A stretch of DNA of 64,000 nucleotides, from assembly GCA_002104945.1 (NCBI GenBank), contig MCFH01000040.1:22501-86500 (forward strand). Direction: 5' to 3'. Both the position numbers and the translations under genes were made by a program. The notes under the pieces are model-generated. The model ran no database searches, was not told the origin of the DNA, and worked only from the letters and a program-made list of their open reading frames with translations. This DNA is from Piromyces finnis (lineage: Eukaryota; Neocallimastigomycota; Neocallimastigomycetes; Neocallimastigales; Neocallimastigaceae). This document shows positions 26,220 through 41,953 of this stretch, one piece after another; the first letter of the stretch is position 1; each line of letters opens with the position of its first letter.

Positions 26220-27909
26220 TTATTCACCAATTTTTGCTGGTTGAGTAACTTGGTATGAAGAAGATGGTTGTATTTTATTTTCTTTTTCACATGCTAATAA
26301 CCATTGTCCATTTACAATTGGAATATTTAATTGAGTTGCTTTAACATACTTTGGACCTTCTGTACGAGAACAAATGAAATGAGTATTATCACCATCAACA
26401 TCATCAGTAAATGAAGCGCTCATTCTATGAAGTGATTCAATTAATGGAACAATTTCATCATCATTATCAAATGCACCGAAACAAACTCTAATACCAGTTA
26501 AGTTATCAATAGCATGAGTTCTTACTTTTTCAATGTTACTCTTTAAACGACCACCGGTAGTTCTTATTTCAATATGGAAGTCATATTCAGTATCCATTTC
26601 TTTATTTGTTGAGTATATATGAATAATTCATTATTAAATAATTTTTAATAAATTTATATTAACATTTTTTATTCTTTTACTATTAAATTTTTTTATATTT
26701 TGTACTTTCTGTAATATAAAGCATTATCTATACAAAATTATAAAGATATATTATATATTACCTAAACCACTAATTTTAACCTTAGTATCAGATAAACGTC
26801 TTGCTTGAATTCTTTGACCATTTTTAAATATATCAATTTCTTTTAATTCAACTGAATTTAAAACTAAAGGTTCCCATTCTAAGGCAACCCAAGTTTGAGT
26901 AATATGATAAATTTTAATAACTGGATTTTCTGGTGGTTTTGAAAATTCTTGGTAAATTTTGTCTTCTAATTCCATGAATTCCCTTTTTTTTTTATTTTCT
27001 TCTTCAATATCACGATTAATTGTAATATTAACAATAGATCCTGATGTAACACCCTCTAGTATATTTATATATTAACAATTATTAGCAATTAATTGATAAA
27101 ACATCTGAAATAGTATAAATTAATTATTTGAATAATTAAACAAACCAGGTAAAATAGTGGCTGGGAATTCTATTAAATGATGATCTGGTGAAAGTAATAA
27201 GGCTATTATTATAAATACATATATATATATATCTTAGTATATTTATATTTTTAAATTTGGATTTATCAATTACATTTAACAAATAAATAAAAATAAGGCG
27301 CTCTGAAAAAAATATATATGTTGTGTTCATTTATTTATTTATTTCACAGAAATTCTATTATTGTCAATATATATAAATACAAAGTTTTTTTTTTTTTAAC
27401 AAAGATTATTCATTTAATATTATTTTCCATTGTTTATTTGTATGTTTATGTATTATTTATTTTTATATTATGCCTATTGTTATTTTAATAATTCAATAAT
27501 TTATAATTTGTATAAATTAATTGAATTTTCTCCAATTTTATTTTTATGAAGTAAACACGTTATAGAAAATTTTTATTTTTCTTTACTTTTTTTTTTTTTT
27601 TTACTTGGAATTTTTAAAAAATTATTAAAGAATTATTATTTTTTCAATAGTGATGATATTGTTTTAAAATGTTGTTTGTACCCAGTTTAGAATGTTAACA
27701 ATTTTTAAATCTATAATTATTATTTCCTTTTTCTTTCTTCTTTCTTTCTTTTTTTTATTTATATATATATATATATACTTCAAATGTTTAAAATATAAAT
27801 AAACAAATTATGTTGAATAATAATTAATTTGACTTTTGTTTTGAAATGTACCCATGCCAGCATCAAGTTTACCAACAGTAAATTGGAATTTGGAATTATT
27901 TTTATTCAT
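26220..27909 (-). CDS. CHS5: Exomer complex subunit Chs5 (FN3-BRCT), short form
   Basis: Four exons give about 266 residues. The start MNKNNSKFQFTVGKLDAGM and next exon ALLLSPDHHLIEFPATILP match the N-terminal exomer-core segment of Chs5. EGVTSGSIVNITINRDIEEE is the conserved helix lead-in. Residues about 85-165 form the fibronectin type III domain (KIYHITQTWVALEWEPLVL, KNGQRIQ, VKISGL, MDTEYDFHIEIRTTGG), followed by a BRCT domain (LTGIRVCFGAF, then DDVDGDNTHFICSR, QLNIPIVNGQWLLACEKE). Chs5 is the scaffold of the fungal exomer coat at the trans-Golgi; its FN3-BRCT pair binds Arf1 and its N-terminus binds cargo adaptors. The protein stops right after the BRCT domain, so the long Lys-rich tail of the 671-residue yeast protein is absent. 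The first exon is about 650 bases upstream of the second. Confidence 0.92.
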
Positions 27910-28745
27910 GTACATTTTTATTATTATTTTATATTATTGAAGTTAATTATAAAAGTAAATTGAATGACTAAGTTTAGTTTAAACAAAATAAATTTTATAA
28001 ATAATTTTATTTATTCTTTATAAAATACTATTAAATAATAAAATTTTTTAAAAAAAATTAAAACAAAAAATAATTTTAAAGTTTTTATATTTTAAAGTTT
28101 ACTTATTTTTGAATTTTTCTGTAACCAAGAATTTATGGATTTATTATTGATTATTGTAATATAAAAGGAAATAAATTTTATTGTAATATAAAAAAAAAAA
28201 AAGAAACATAATAATAAAAGAAATAAAAAAAAAAAAAGGTTTTTGAAATACTTTTTAATATTTTTATATGAGTTATTGTTGATAAAATAATATTAATTAA
28301 AATAGTTATTTAATATAAAATAAAATATTAAGGCATTCTATAATATTATATTACATTACTTTATTTTCAAAGTATAAAATAATTTTACAACTTTTATTAA
28401 TATAATTAGTTATGAAATGTGTAACATTACATTTTTCCAAAAGAATGAGTTTTAAAAAAATAGATAGTTTAATAAAAAAAAAAAAATAGGTATTACATAT
28501 ATACTATCTTTTTTTTTTCATAAAAATAAAGTAATTATATTAAAATTATATGGTATATTATATAAAAAGTACGTTTAATAAAGAATAAATACTTTAGAAA
28601 GTATTAAAAATGATAAACTCATATTATAAAATATATTTTCTAATTTAGATAATGAAGATAATGATAATGAAAACAAAACAAAACAAAACAAAACAAAAAA
28701 AAAAAGCCAAAAATATTTACTCAAAATAAATGTTATGTGTATAAT
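27910..28745. other. Intergenic region between CHS5 and a repeat-containing gene
   Basis: Upstream of CHS5 and downstream of the next minus-strand gene. It holds A/T runs and an (AAAAC)n tract around 28674-28698. No coding frame is seen. Confidence 0.5.
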
Positions 28746-30724
28746 TTATGGTCTGTTATCATAGGCATAAATAGAAGCAATCGAAACAACATTTCTTTTT
28801 AATTGTCTCCAAGCCCTTGGTGCCTTAAGTAATCCTTTTCCATAGGTTTCAAAAGCATCATACATATGATAAAATGGGAATTCAAATTTTCCTAATGTTG
28901 GAATCATTGAAATTTTTCCATTATTAAGTTTAATGTATTGCATAGCATTATTTTTTTTGTATTCACCTAATTTAATATTATTCATATCCATTGTGGTATT
29001 ATGAAGGACAGGTATTTTTGAGTCTGAAGTTCTTTTATCTTTTGATTTTTTTTTCATAACTGATTTTGATTTTAATTCATTATCTGGTTTATATTTAGGT
29101 TTAAATTTTAATTCGTTTTTGTTTTTGGTTTCTTGTGTTTGTTGTTTTATTTCAATTTTATTCTCTTTTGGTTTTACTTCCATTTCATTATTTTCTTGAG
29201 TATTAATCTAATATATTTATTTTTTATTGAGTATTTCATATTTTAAATTATTTTCATTGTTTTATTAATTATAAAGTTATTTTTTCATTATATAATTTTA
29301 AAATTAATTAATATTGAGAGTTTTTTTTTTTTTTTTTTTTTAATTTTAATTACTCATTTTCTTTTTCTGTTTACCTTTTTTTTATTAGTAACAACTTTAG
29401 TAGATGATTTTTGTTTAATATTTTTTGATAATTTATTATCTATTAAATTTTCAACAACTTTTGAATGAAGAGATTTTGAAGTATTCATTTTTGATGAATT
29501 TGTTGAAGAATTTTGATTTAATTTATTAAGAGATGGCTTATTATTAACATCAACATGAAGTATTGGCTTCTGTATACATTCTTGATTTATTGCTGTATTG
29601 ATAGGAATTTCTTCTGGTACTGATTCTATTGTTGTTTGTTGTGGCTTTTCTTGGCTAGTATTTTGGGAAGTAGTAGTAATATCATTATCATTGTGAATAA
29701 ATTTGGCGTATAAGGAAGAAACTCTTTTTGGATGAGTAATAGTCTTCTTAAATACAAATGGTGCATGTTTTTTAGCTAAAAGAGAAGAAGCTGAAAGGCA
29801 TTCTTTTTTGTCATTTATTGGAATCCAAGCAATATATTGTTCTAAATCTTCTTTTTGGAAATAATTAAAAGCATCATATAAATGATTAAGAACATTAAAT
29901 TGTTCTTCATTTGTTTCATATCTTGTTGGAATTTGTGGTGAATTTAAATATTCATTAATAATATCCTCGATTTTATTGTAATCTACACTTTTCAAGCTTT
30001 CTAAAGATTCAGAACTTAATCTACCAGTATCACTCACAGAAAGAGTTCTTATTATTTCAACTTTAATATTATTATCAATTACTGGTTGAGCATTATTTTG
30101 TAAGAAATTGGTGGTATGAACAGTATCTATTGCTGGTGGAATTATTTTTTCTTGGTGATCTTGATCTTTTTGTTGAATATTTAATTGCATATTCCTTTTT
30201 TTCTTTTGTTCTTTTATTTTATTTTGTCTTTGTTTTAATTCCTTTTTCTTTCTAAGATTACTTTCACTAACAACTTTACGATCTAATAATGGTCTATTCT
30301 TCATAGAAATAATGGAAGCAAAAGAAAGAGTTGTGTGACCTATTGTTTTATAAGCTCTAATGGATGAATTTTCATTTGAAAATTTATGTGTAAAGCCATT
30401 GTATATATTTCCTAACTCATTTAATAATTGAATATTATCATTATTTTTATGATTATTAACAGGTTTAACATTATTCTTTTGAATTTGTGCCGGGAATAAT
30501 TTGTTTGCATACTCTATTCTTTTTGGGCTTTTTAGTGGTCTTTCAATTGCATTTTTAAGGATCTTTTCTTTTGGAAGAATATATAATTTTTGTTGTGATA
30601 TTCTAGTATTTGAATTACTATCAATTCTATTATTTGAAAGTTTTACATTTTTGTTTTGACAAATATCGTTATTAAATTTGTTTTGTACAGTACTAAAAAT
30701 TGATCCCTCTTCTAAATATTTCAT
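28746..30724 (-). CDS. Unrecognised basic, low-complexity protein with an internal three-copy motif
   Basis: Two exons (30724 to about 29374, then about 29207 to 28746) splice in phase 0 after TNKKK and give roughly 606 residues. No family is recognised. Most of it is Asn/Lys/Gln-rich and probably disordered, with a basic patch RKKKELKQRQNKIKEQKKKR near residue 165. Three ordered islands share a pattern: a start IYNGF / LYDAF / MYDAF, then a middle with RAYKTIGH / KKTITHPKR / RAWRQLKR, then SFASIISMKNRP / VSSLYAKF / SIASIYAYDNRP. They lie near residues 108-152, 280-350 and 560-606, and the last copy is the extreme C-terminus. That spacing suggests a short linear-motif or mini-domain repeat. 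A Ser/Thr cluster (RTLSVSDTGRLSSES) lies in between. The downstream frame beginning MEVKPKENK is the second exon, not a separate gene. Confidence 0.75.
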
Positions 30725-30841
30725 TATTAATATATTTTGTATCTATCAATTTTTTTATTAATAAAAAGAAAATAAAAAGAAAAATACAATCAAAATTTAA
30801 TTAATAAAAATAACAATAAAAATTAATTATTTTATTTTGAA

Positions 30842-30884
<43 letters not shown>

Positions 30885-31964
30885 TGTTTGTATAATGTAA
30901 TGTCTTATCCTTTATCATTATAAAACAAATTAAAAATATAAAAAATAATTATTTTATTGTTTTGAAATATAATACATTAAATTTAACATAATTTATCCAT
31001 TTTATTATAATTGTATTATTAATAATATTTCATATATTTTAATTTTTTCATAAGGTTATTAATTTTTTTATAAAACAATAACAAAACAAAACACTTTAAA
31101 TATAAGAAATAAACTTTATATTTTTTTTCCAGCAATTAAATAAAAAAGCATTACTAATTTTTATTTTTGTAACCAATTAATAATTTATTGTAAGTTTAAT
31201 AAATATTAAATGCATATACATTATAAAATAAAAGAGAGAATAGAAAATTATATATATGCATAATTATACTAGATCAATAATTAAGACATTATTGGTATAG
31301 TAAAAATAGTTAAATTTTTTTTTAAAAGTCAATATTTATTTTATTTTCTTATTTATTTACTTTTATATTTATTATATATTTACTGATTCATTTTTCAACA
31401 ATAATATAACTTTAATATTTAAAGAAACTCATTTAAATATACTTTTTTACATTTTTAATATTTTATTTAACCTATTTGTCAAAATATTTTAATCATAATA
31501 TTTATACTTTGAAAAGAAAAAGAAAGAAGATACATAAGATATAATAAAAATTTAATTAATAAAATCAAATTAACATTTAATTGGGAGAGTATTTGGAATA
31601 CATCATAAGATAATTAAGATAATATTATTAATACTATATATATGCATGGGAATTATACTATACACTAATTAATTTATTTGTTAAATGTTAAGCTGTTTTC
31701 ATTTTAACCATAAAACATTTATTTATTTCAACTTTAAAATTTTATTTAAAAATATAAATATATATTTGTAATAAATATGTATTATACATATGTTATAAAC
31801 AAGATTAATTATATACAAAAAGGCTTTTTGTTTTTTATTTATTTTAATACAATTCTTTATTATAGTTGATTCATTCATTAATGATTTAAATTATTCATAT
31901 ATTTTTACAATTATTATTATTATTACTACTACTATTATTATTATTATAGCAATTTAATTAAAAA
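30725..31964. other. Intergenic region with AAT microsatellite
   Basis: Spacer between two minus-strand genes, the promoter side of the repeat-motif gene. An (AAT)n tract lies at about 30843-30884 and an ATT/ACT tract at about 31912-31948 near the 3' end of the zinc-finger gene. No gene is seen. Confidence 0.5.
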
Positions 31965-33852
<1,888 letters not shown>

Positions 33853-35253
33853 TTTTCCTTGTAATTATTATTTATTTTACAAGTATAATTATATATATAT
33901 TTTGAATAAAAAATAAAAATGTATATAAAAGATTATTTTTATGATTAATTAAAAAAAAAGGTGTATATTATGACTTTTTAATAAAATGTTATAAATGCTT
34001 TTATTTCTATTATAAAATTTAATGATATAAAAAAGGAATAAGAAAAAAAAAATATTGTATATATAAAAAGAATACTTTATATTAATTAATAAATTTTAAT
34101 ATATATGTTAATTATGAATATTCTAAAAAGTTTTCCTTTTTAATTAATAATAGATGGAAAAGTAACAACAACACTTTGTGGAGGACATTGAATTTTATTG
34201 GTGTATTAGTTTACTTATAGAAAAGAAGGTTATTAAAATAAAACCAGTATTAGTTATAATATTTAAAAGTTTCTTTTTTGCAAATAGAAGTGTTATCAAT
34301 TGAATATCAAACATTCCAATATGAGTTTTATACTGACTGATAAAAAATATATTTATATTCAAAGGGAATAAATATATATTTTGCTAGTGTATTTACAATA
34401 GTATTAATGTAAAAAAAAAAAAAAAGACTTTCATAATATTAACTTGTAATGGCTTTAAATATGAATATTTTATATATAATAATAATAATAACATAACATA
34501 CACATTAATAATTTTTTATTAAATTTATTTCTTTATCAATCATCCAGGGTACCTATATAAAGGCAATCACTTACTTTAATTACTAATTACTACCATACCA
34601 TATCCAATTTCCAAAGATAAGTTATTGTCAATATTAAAAAATAATAATAATAATAAACTATATTATATATATTATAGTTTAGTTATTTCTTTGTAAATAG
34701 AATTTATTTTATTATTTATTATTAATTGTATTATATATAATTATTAGTAAAATATAAAAAGTCAAAAGAATTTTATTAAAATTATACCCATGATAATAAT
34801 CAAACTTGGTTAAAAACCCTTTTTTTAAATATATAACTTTTATAAAAGCTAAATAATATTCATTTTTAAAAAATATATATATTTTTATCTCCATACTTTG
34901 AATTTAATATTAAATTCATTATCTGTTTATAAATATAAAAGAAATAAATAAATATTAAAGATAAATAAAAATAAAAAATAATTAAAAAGAATTAATAATA
35001 ATAATTGCTAATAAAAATGTTATGAGGTAACTTAAATATTACTTTATATAATAATATATATAATATATACTGTACATTATATGTATTATATATATTATAT
35101 ATTGTAATATTGTAATTTCTAACTTTAAAGTATTATTTACATGATATAGATTGTATTCGCATTATATAAAAATGTAATTATTATAATAAATAAAATATGA
35201 TAAAATAAATAAATATAACTCTAAATTCTAGTCATCATCTATTTCTTTTTTAA
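33853..35253. other. Intergenic region upstream of ZFAND1
   Basis: Spacer between the 3' end of the SYG1-like gene and the 5' end of the ZFAND1-like gene, both on the minus strand. It is AT-rich throughout with some less AT-biased patches (about 34140-34340 and 34540-34620) that may be promoter. No coding frame is convincing. Confidence 0.5.
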
Positions 35254-38200
35254 TTAATATATTGTTAAAGATTCGGAATTTGAGGTAATTGAGGATGAAG
35301 AAATTTCTGTATTTTTCATATTTGATATTGTTTTTGGTTGGTTAAATAAATTGGTTAAACCTTTACTATTAGTTATATCTCTACTTTCCTCAGGATCTAT
35401 TTTAATAGTATCACCTCTACTTTTATCACTTCCTTCTTCACTATTGGATGATTTAACAGTATTATATTTTTGATTATATAAATCCATAATGTTGTTTTGA
35501 CGATTATAGAAATTTTCAACTTTTATACTAAGTGGAGTTGTTTCTTGCTTTGTATCATATCTACTTATAATAGTATCAATTGAGGTTAGATTTTCATTCA
35601 TTTTAGATAAATATTTATTAAATTCGCTTCCAATATTATATGTATGAATGGTTTTGTTGGAATTAAGTGGATCTTGAAAATCAAAAACCTTATTTTTAAC
35701 AACATCGGATGGTTTAATATTCCAAAATTTTACATTATTACTCTCATTACCCTTGGTAGTATTATATCTTAGATCATGACTATGACTACGCTTTAATTTT
35801 GAATTTTTATTATTTCTGGGATTATTATCATCATTTTTACTAAATTCTTTAACATTAGTAATATCTATACAATTATTATTCCTAGGATAATTATTATCAC
35901 CACTATCATCATTGAGATTGTTTTCTTTGCTAATGTTTAGTTTTTTCATAAAGTTTTGAAGATTTGAAGAATTATTAATGGTATCATGAGAGAATTCATC
36001 ATCATCATCATTATTATTTTTAATATTATATGGTAATGGCATTTCATTTACTGCTCTAAATTCACCACAGTTATTGGTATGTTCATTTTCCATACGGAAG
36101 AAATTCCATTGAAAACGTCTATAATAATTATTTATTAAATTATCAAAAAAAAATTATTAAATATTTATATTGTTTATTTTGTCATTTTCTTTTAATATGA
36201 TCTATGATTATTTATTTACCTAAGTACTTCAATAAAAGCTGATGCATAAGCAACAATATTACCATTCTTGATTAATCCCCAATAATTTGGAGAAACAGTA
36301 AATAACCAGACAGCTCTTAAGAATAAATTTGATATCATTACATAATAATATGTCTATTAAAATTAATGTAGATATAATGATATTATTATATTATTATTTA
36401 TTAAAAAAAATATAAAGTATTAATAAAAATTATAATTAATCAATATTTATTAATAATATTTTTTTTTTTTAATTAATGCTTATAGTAAAAAAAAAAAAAA
36501 TTAAAAATCTTACCCAAGTTGGAAATATTAAATCATCTCTTAAAAATTTATTTTTGCTATTTTTTTTGAAAAAACCCCAATCCATTTTTACATCCCATGT
36601 ATAACTGTAAGAGGTTGACATAAGCATAGATAAAATCCATATTATTCTTAAATATAAATGACCTTTATATATTAAAATTTAATATAAAAATATTAATTTT
36701 TTTTTTCATTTTAAAAACTATTATGATAAATATGTATTATAGCATATACATTACCATTAACTCTTGATAATGTACCCAAAAGAATACTAATAATACCAAC
36801 TATATATTTTCCTGCATTAAGCAAATGTGGATTTGCATGATGAGTATTATAATATCTTCTTAAACATTGTAAGAAACGAATCCAACCAGGAACTACTGTT
36901 ACAATTGAAATAAACCATGATTTTGAGGAATTACATTTATACTCTAAATATTATTCCAATAATAGATAAAAATAAAGTTTAATATTTTAAAAAAAAATTA
37001 ATTTCATACCCAATAAATATTATGAAAAAAATATTTTTTATATATACCCATAGTTTTATAATTATTATATTCAGCACAAATCAAAATTTCAATAACTGTA
37101 AATATATAAGAAATACTCATAAATTGATCCCCTAAGAAGAAATCAGCAAATCTTACATAATAAAATGGAGCACAAATTAATCTTACCTAATTTTATTGAT
37201 ATATTTAAAATTTAAAGATTGTGAAGATAATTAATAAAAAAAGTATTATAAGTTTGAGAATAAAATTATATAGCTTACAATAATTTTTAAAATCCAAGCT
37301 CTTGCTTGAGGATAGAAAATTTTGAATGGAAGAAACAGTAAACAAATATATATAAATATTAAAATCACTGGATATAAATGTGGTTCTATTACACCGGAAA
37401 AGTAATCTGTTACCGCAAAGAATACAAAATATATCCACAATACAAAAAGGAAACAAGAAATCTATTTTGAATTTATATAATAATTGAATAATATTAGAAA
37501 TCTATATATATTTTTTTTTCTTATTGATTAATAGAATTGAATTTCACACCTCTATAAATTGCCATGGGGATAAATGTTTTCTTGAGTCAAATTCAAAAAT
37601 AAAGACATAGTTGATTTTATATTTTTTCCATACAATTAAATTTAAACCGAATAATAATAAAAATATAATGGGTAAACTAAAATTATCCATATATATTATA
37701 AATATTAATATATTTTCATACATTTCTTATTATAAATTTATTATTTTATAAATATATATATCCCACCTTAAACCACCAAAAATTTGAAGGATAATTTCAA
37801 TATTTTCAATTTGATTTGATTTTTTTACAACTTTTTTTTTTTTTTTTAAAAAAATAATTATTAAATGAGTTATATAGAATCAATGTTTGTATTATATTTT
37901 TTTATACTTACAATGAGATATTATACCAAATATAATTGGTAATGAAAGACCTAAACAAAATCCTGCCCTCCAAATTACGCTATGTTGCTCCTATTTATCG
38001 AGGAAATTTTAATAAAATAATTATTAAAAAAAATGATTTTTTTTTTTTTTCAATTTTTATATCACATTTTTCATTTTTTTAAATTCACATATTAACTAAT
38101 ATTTACATTATTTGTTTCATCTGGTAATCTTAAATCATCCATACCAGCATTTCTATTTCCATTTCTAAAGGTTTTAATATATATATTCTTTAAAAAAAAA

Positions 38201-38389
38201 AATATTTAATTTTGCTTATATTAAAAAAAAAAAATATTATTTCATAAAGGATATAAAATTATATAAGATGAGGAATAAACCTACTTCTGTTTGTTTTATA
38301 ACTTTATCTAAAATTTTCGATGTATGAAAATGAGAATTATCGACTTTATCTATATATATTTCTGTGTAATTTCTTTTCATAGTCTTTAA

Positions 38390-38427
<38 letters not shown>

Positions 38428-38556
38428 ATTAAATATATTTTTTAATTTTAATATTTTTTGATATGATTCTTAAATATTTACCTTATCATATTTCTTTAAT
38501 ATCTTTTATATAGAGAAAATTAATATTTTCAATAATTATTACGGTAATCATTAGTT

Positions 38557-38625
<69 letters not shown>

Positions 38626-39661
38626 GTAATAATAGCTTAGAATTATATATATTTCTCTTTTTTACCTTTACAAAACCAGTATAGTTTAGAATCTATTAAT
38701 TTATTTCAAAAATGTTAACTAACAAATATTATATTTATAATATTATAAATATTCTCATAAAATGATAAAGTATTAAAAAATTTATTACCTTGTAATTTTT
38801 TAACAAAAACATTTCACGATATAATTCTAGTAAAGCATTTTTTAATTTCGCTTTTGCTTTTTTACTTTTAAATTTAATGTCATTGTATATCGAAGGATCT
38901 GAACCTTCTAAATCTTTAGAATAATTTTCTTTTTTCTTATGTGAAAAAACACCTATAAAGGCATCTATTGGTTTATACTTTTTTTTTTTTTTAGAAATAT
39001 TATTTATTAATAAAGTACAAAACTTTTGGATACTATGATATTATAATATTTAATAATAAAAAAATTTTATATAATACATTACTTGAGTTTTTTTAATTTC
39101 GGTATTATTATTAGAATAAATTTCTATTTGTTGAACAATTAAAACAAGTTTATTGACAATTTCAATTTCCCTTTCTTTTTTTTTTTAAAAAAAAAAATTT
39201 TATAGGTATACATTTTAAAAATTATTTTATTAAAATTTAATTTTGTTATTAACATTATTGTTATTATTATACTTATATATATACCTGCATAAAAATTGTT
39301 AATTTTTTCTAATTGCATATCTAATGAATTTTTAAATTCTATTTCCTCAGGCAATTCATACAAAATATTGGCACTTGAAGTATGAATTAATTTTGCTGGA
39401 CCTTTTAAATTTACATTTGAATTCTCAAGGTCATTTAAAACTCTTTGCTTTGAAATGTTTATTCTTTTAATTGACTTTTTCAGAATTTTATAGTCAATAT
39501 ATTTTTTCCTCCATTCCGGCACACTTTGGTGCAATAATGTCTATTAGTGTTCCAAATGTATAAAATATAATAATGATAATTGAAATAAAAAAAAGATAAA
39601 TGAATAAAGTAAATTTATAATATTTAAAATTATTTAATGAATTTACTTGTCCAAATTTCAT
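35254..39661 (-). CDS. SYG1: SPX-EXS phosphate exporter (SYG1/XPR1 family)
   Basis: A minus-strand gene of more than a dozen exons. Exon 1 encodes only MKFGQ; exon 2 continues [20 protein letters not shown], the hallmark start of the SPX domain, a sensor of inositol pyrophosphates. The rest of the SPX bundle includes [19 protein letters not shown] and [16 protein letters not shown]. The membrane-spanning EXS domain follows: [112 protein letters not shown] and [19 protein letters not shown], all family signatures. It ends in an Asn/Ser/Asp-rich cytoplasmic tail of about 260 residues. XPR1 exports phosphate; the fungal SYG1 group is assumed to act similarly. Introns contain AAT and poly-A tracts (38398-38424, about 38563-38622). 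Confidence 0.93.
38563..38622. repeat. (AAT)n microsatellite in an SYG1 intron
   Basis: About 20 AAT units between short exons of the phosphate exporter gene, reading ATT on the sense strand. A poly-A tract at 38398-38424 lies in the preceding intron region. Confidence 0.85.
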
Positions 39662-41953
39662 TTTTATTATTATTATTATTATGTTGAAATCTTTAACTAA
39701 TAATAATAATAATAATTGGTTATAAAACTTCTTTATTAAATATTGAAATTATAATTCTTTTATAAAATGTAAAAAGTAATTTAATTTTTATATTCTTTTT
39801 TTATATTTTATTAATAAAAAATAAAAATGCCATTTTTATATATTAATTTTTTTATTATTAATTTTAATATAAAAAAAAAAAATAAAAAAGCTTATTCCAT
39901 AAAAAAAAAACAATTATACATAATTTATTAATAGATCAAAATTATCATGGCAATTTATATATAATTAATAATAAAATAAAATAAAAACTTTAATTTTTTT
40001 TTACTATTGGCAAAGCCTAAAATTTATAGTAAAAATCTGCCATACCCACCAACTACCATTACAAATTTACAAATGTTATCATGGAATAATCACTATATTT
40101 GTAAAGGTTAAAATGCCAGGAATTTAAAACATGCCTTTTCCCTAAATGATTATGGGTATTTTTTTAGATTTTCCATTTTTACCGTACCTTCATTTTTTTT
40201 GATATCAAGATAAAAAAATTAATATTAAGATTTAATTTATATTAAAATTGACTTTAATATATTTTATTATTTTTAAATTTTTATATTATTTATATAGAAT
40301 TAATGATTTTTAAATATATAAAAATATAAAGTAATATACAGTTAATTTATTTTAACATGTCAATAGTATTAATTATTGTTTGTTTTTTTTTAAAAAAAAA
40401 ATTTCTGTTTTTTCATAACAATTCATTTTACAATATATTAAAATATATAATAATATATATTATTCAATTTGTTTTTTTATATTAAAATATTTAATTAACC
40501 TACCCGAAAAAGGAAATTTGTGGTAGTATTAATAATTCAAAATTCAAAAAAAAAAAATAAATAAAATACAGAATTTAAATTAATAATAAAAATAGAAACT
40601 ATTCGTAATAAACTTGGTATGGCAGGAAAACGTTTTTTTTATATTATTATTAAAACTTTAAATGAACATTTTTTTAATAACAAATTAAAAGAATGGAAGG
40701 GAGGAAGACTTTTAACGGCTATAGAATGGGATTGAGTTATTTTTTAATAGAAAAACATATTTTTTAAAATTTATTTTAGATATTCTATTGAAAAATGTGT
40801 AATTTTTATATAGAAATATTTTTACAAAAATAATATTGAAAAAAAATTAATTTTTATATGGAAATATTTTTACAAAAATAAAAGCTATTTTGCATTTTAT
40901 TAGCTTTTATGTTTATTTTTTATTGTAATTTTAAATAATATAAATAATAATGAAAATATGCAATCCCTATTTTATATATATAAAAAGTAAAAAATATTTC
41001 CTATATTATAATGCATTTATATATATCTTTAACAAATATGAAATGAATATACTAATATATTCTAATACATTTGAAATTTAGAATATACTATTCTTTTTTT
41101 TTCAACATTACAAAGAAATATATCACAAAATGCATTTCATCATTTCTACTCTATTTTTTTATTACATAAATGTAATTTCTTTGTGGCTTTTATTTCCTTT
41201 AAAATGTTTTTTTTTTTTTTTTTTACAAACTATGAATAGGTATAATGAATTTTTTATAAAAATTCATTACAACTATTCTACTATATTTATGTAATGTTAT
41301 TTTTTATAAAAATAAAAAATAACATTACATAAAAACTTTTTAAAAAGATTACTCATACTTTTCAAACACACTTTAAATCTTTATTAATTATTTATAAAAT
41401 ATTAGCATTTAAAAATTAAAACTTTAATAATTATCAATATTAATATTTTAAACTTTAACATTAAACAATAGAAATACAGAAATACATATATTAAAAAAAA
41501 AAGAGGCTTTATCAATTATGTAAAATATAAATATCTATAGCTAAAACCCTTTAAAGTATGTTAATAATGAACATAGAACAAAAAACTAATGTATTGATTA
41601 TATAATATAGTATTAAAATTAATAAAATTATCAAAAGTATTTTTTATTAGATTATTATTATTGTAAAATAAATATTTATATATCTTTCAATAATTAATTA
41701 TCATCATTAATTTCTATTATATTAATTTTCTATTAATTAATTATAAGGATACTTATAATAAACATTAAAAAAAATTAATTATTTTTTTTTTCTTATTATA
41801 TTTTTAATTATTATTTTCATAATAAAAAAAAAACTTTATGTACGTTTTTATTAACTTAAATTATTTTATATAAACAATCTTTTTTACATAGTTATATTAT
41901 ATTAAATTAAATTAGGTTAATTATTTAATTACAATTATTTAATTAGATATAAT
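39662..41953. other. Long intergenic region upstream of the phosphate exporter gene
   Basis: About 2.3 kb. Around 40005-40200 the base composition is visibly less AT-biased (CCATACCCACCAACTACC and similar), 350-540 bases before the exporter start, so it is the best promoter candidate. A small ATG frame of 38 codons (40619-40735) also stands out in composition. The rest is A/T runs. Confidence 0.45.
40619..40735 (+). other. Possible short coding remnant (38 codons)
   Basis: A small plus-strand ATG frame starting MAGKRFFYIIIK and ending GGRLLTAIEWD, in a patch richer in G and C than its surroundings. No family is recognised and no upstream or downstream exon joins it convincingly. It could be a chance frame, an upstream peptide or a gene relic. 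Confidence 0.15.

Noticed and set aside
28746-29183. A separate small gene starting MEVKPKENK
   Set aside because: A donor GGTAAACAG at the end of the upstream frame and an acceptor before INTQENNE join it in frame as the second exon, and it carries the third copy of the internal motif.
34712-34894. Minus-strand frame of 60 codons in the spacer upstream of ZFAND1
   Set aside because: Composition (Ile, Tyr, Asn, Lys, Phe) is what random AT-rich DNA gives; no domain or neighbour exon.
37205-37456. Small alternative frame with a hydrophobic run
   Set aside because: It overlaps an exon of the SPX-EXS gene in a different frame; the EXS frame carries family motifs.
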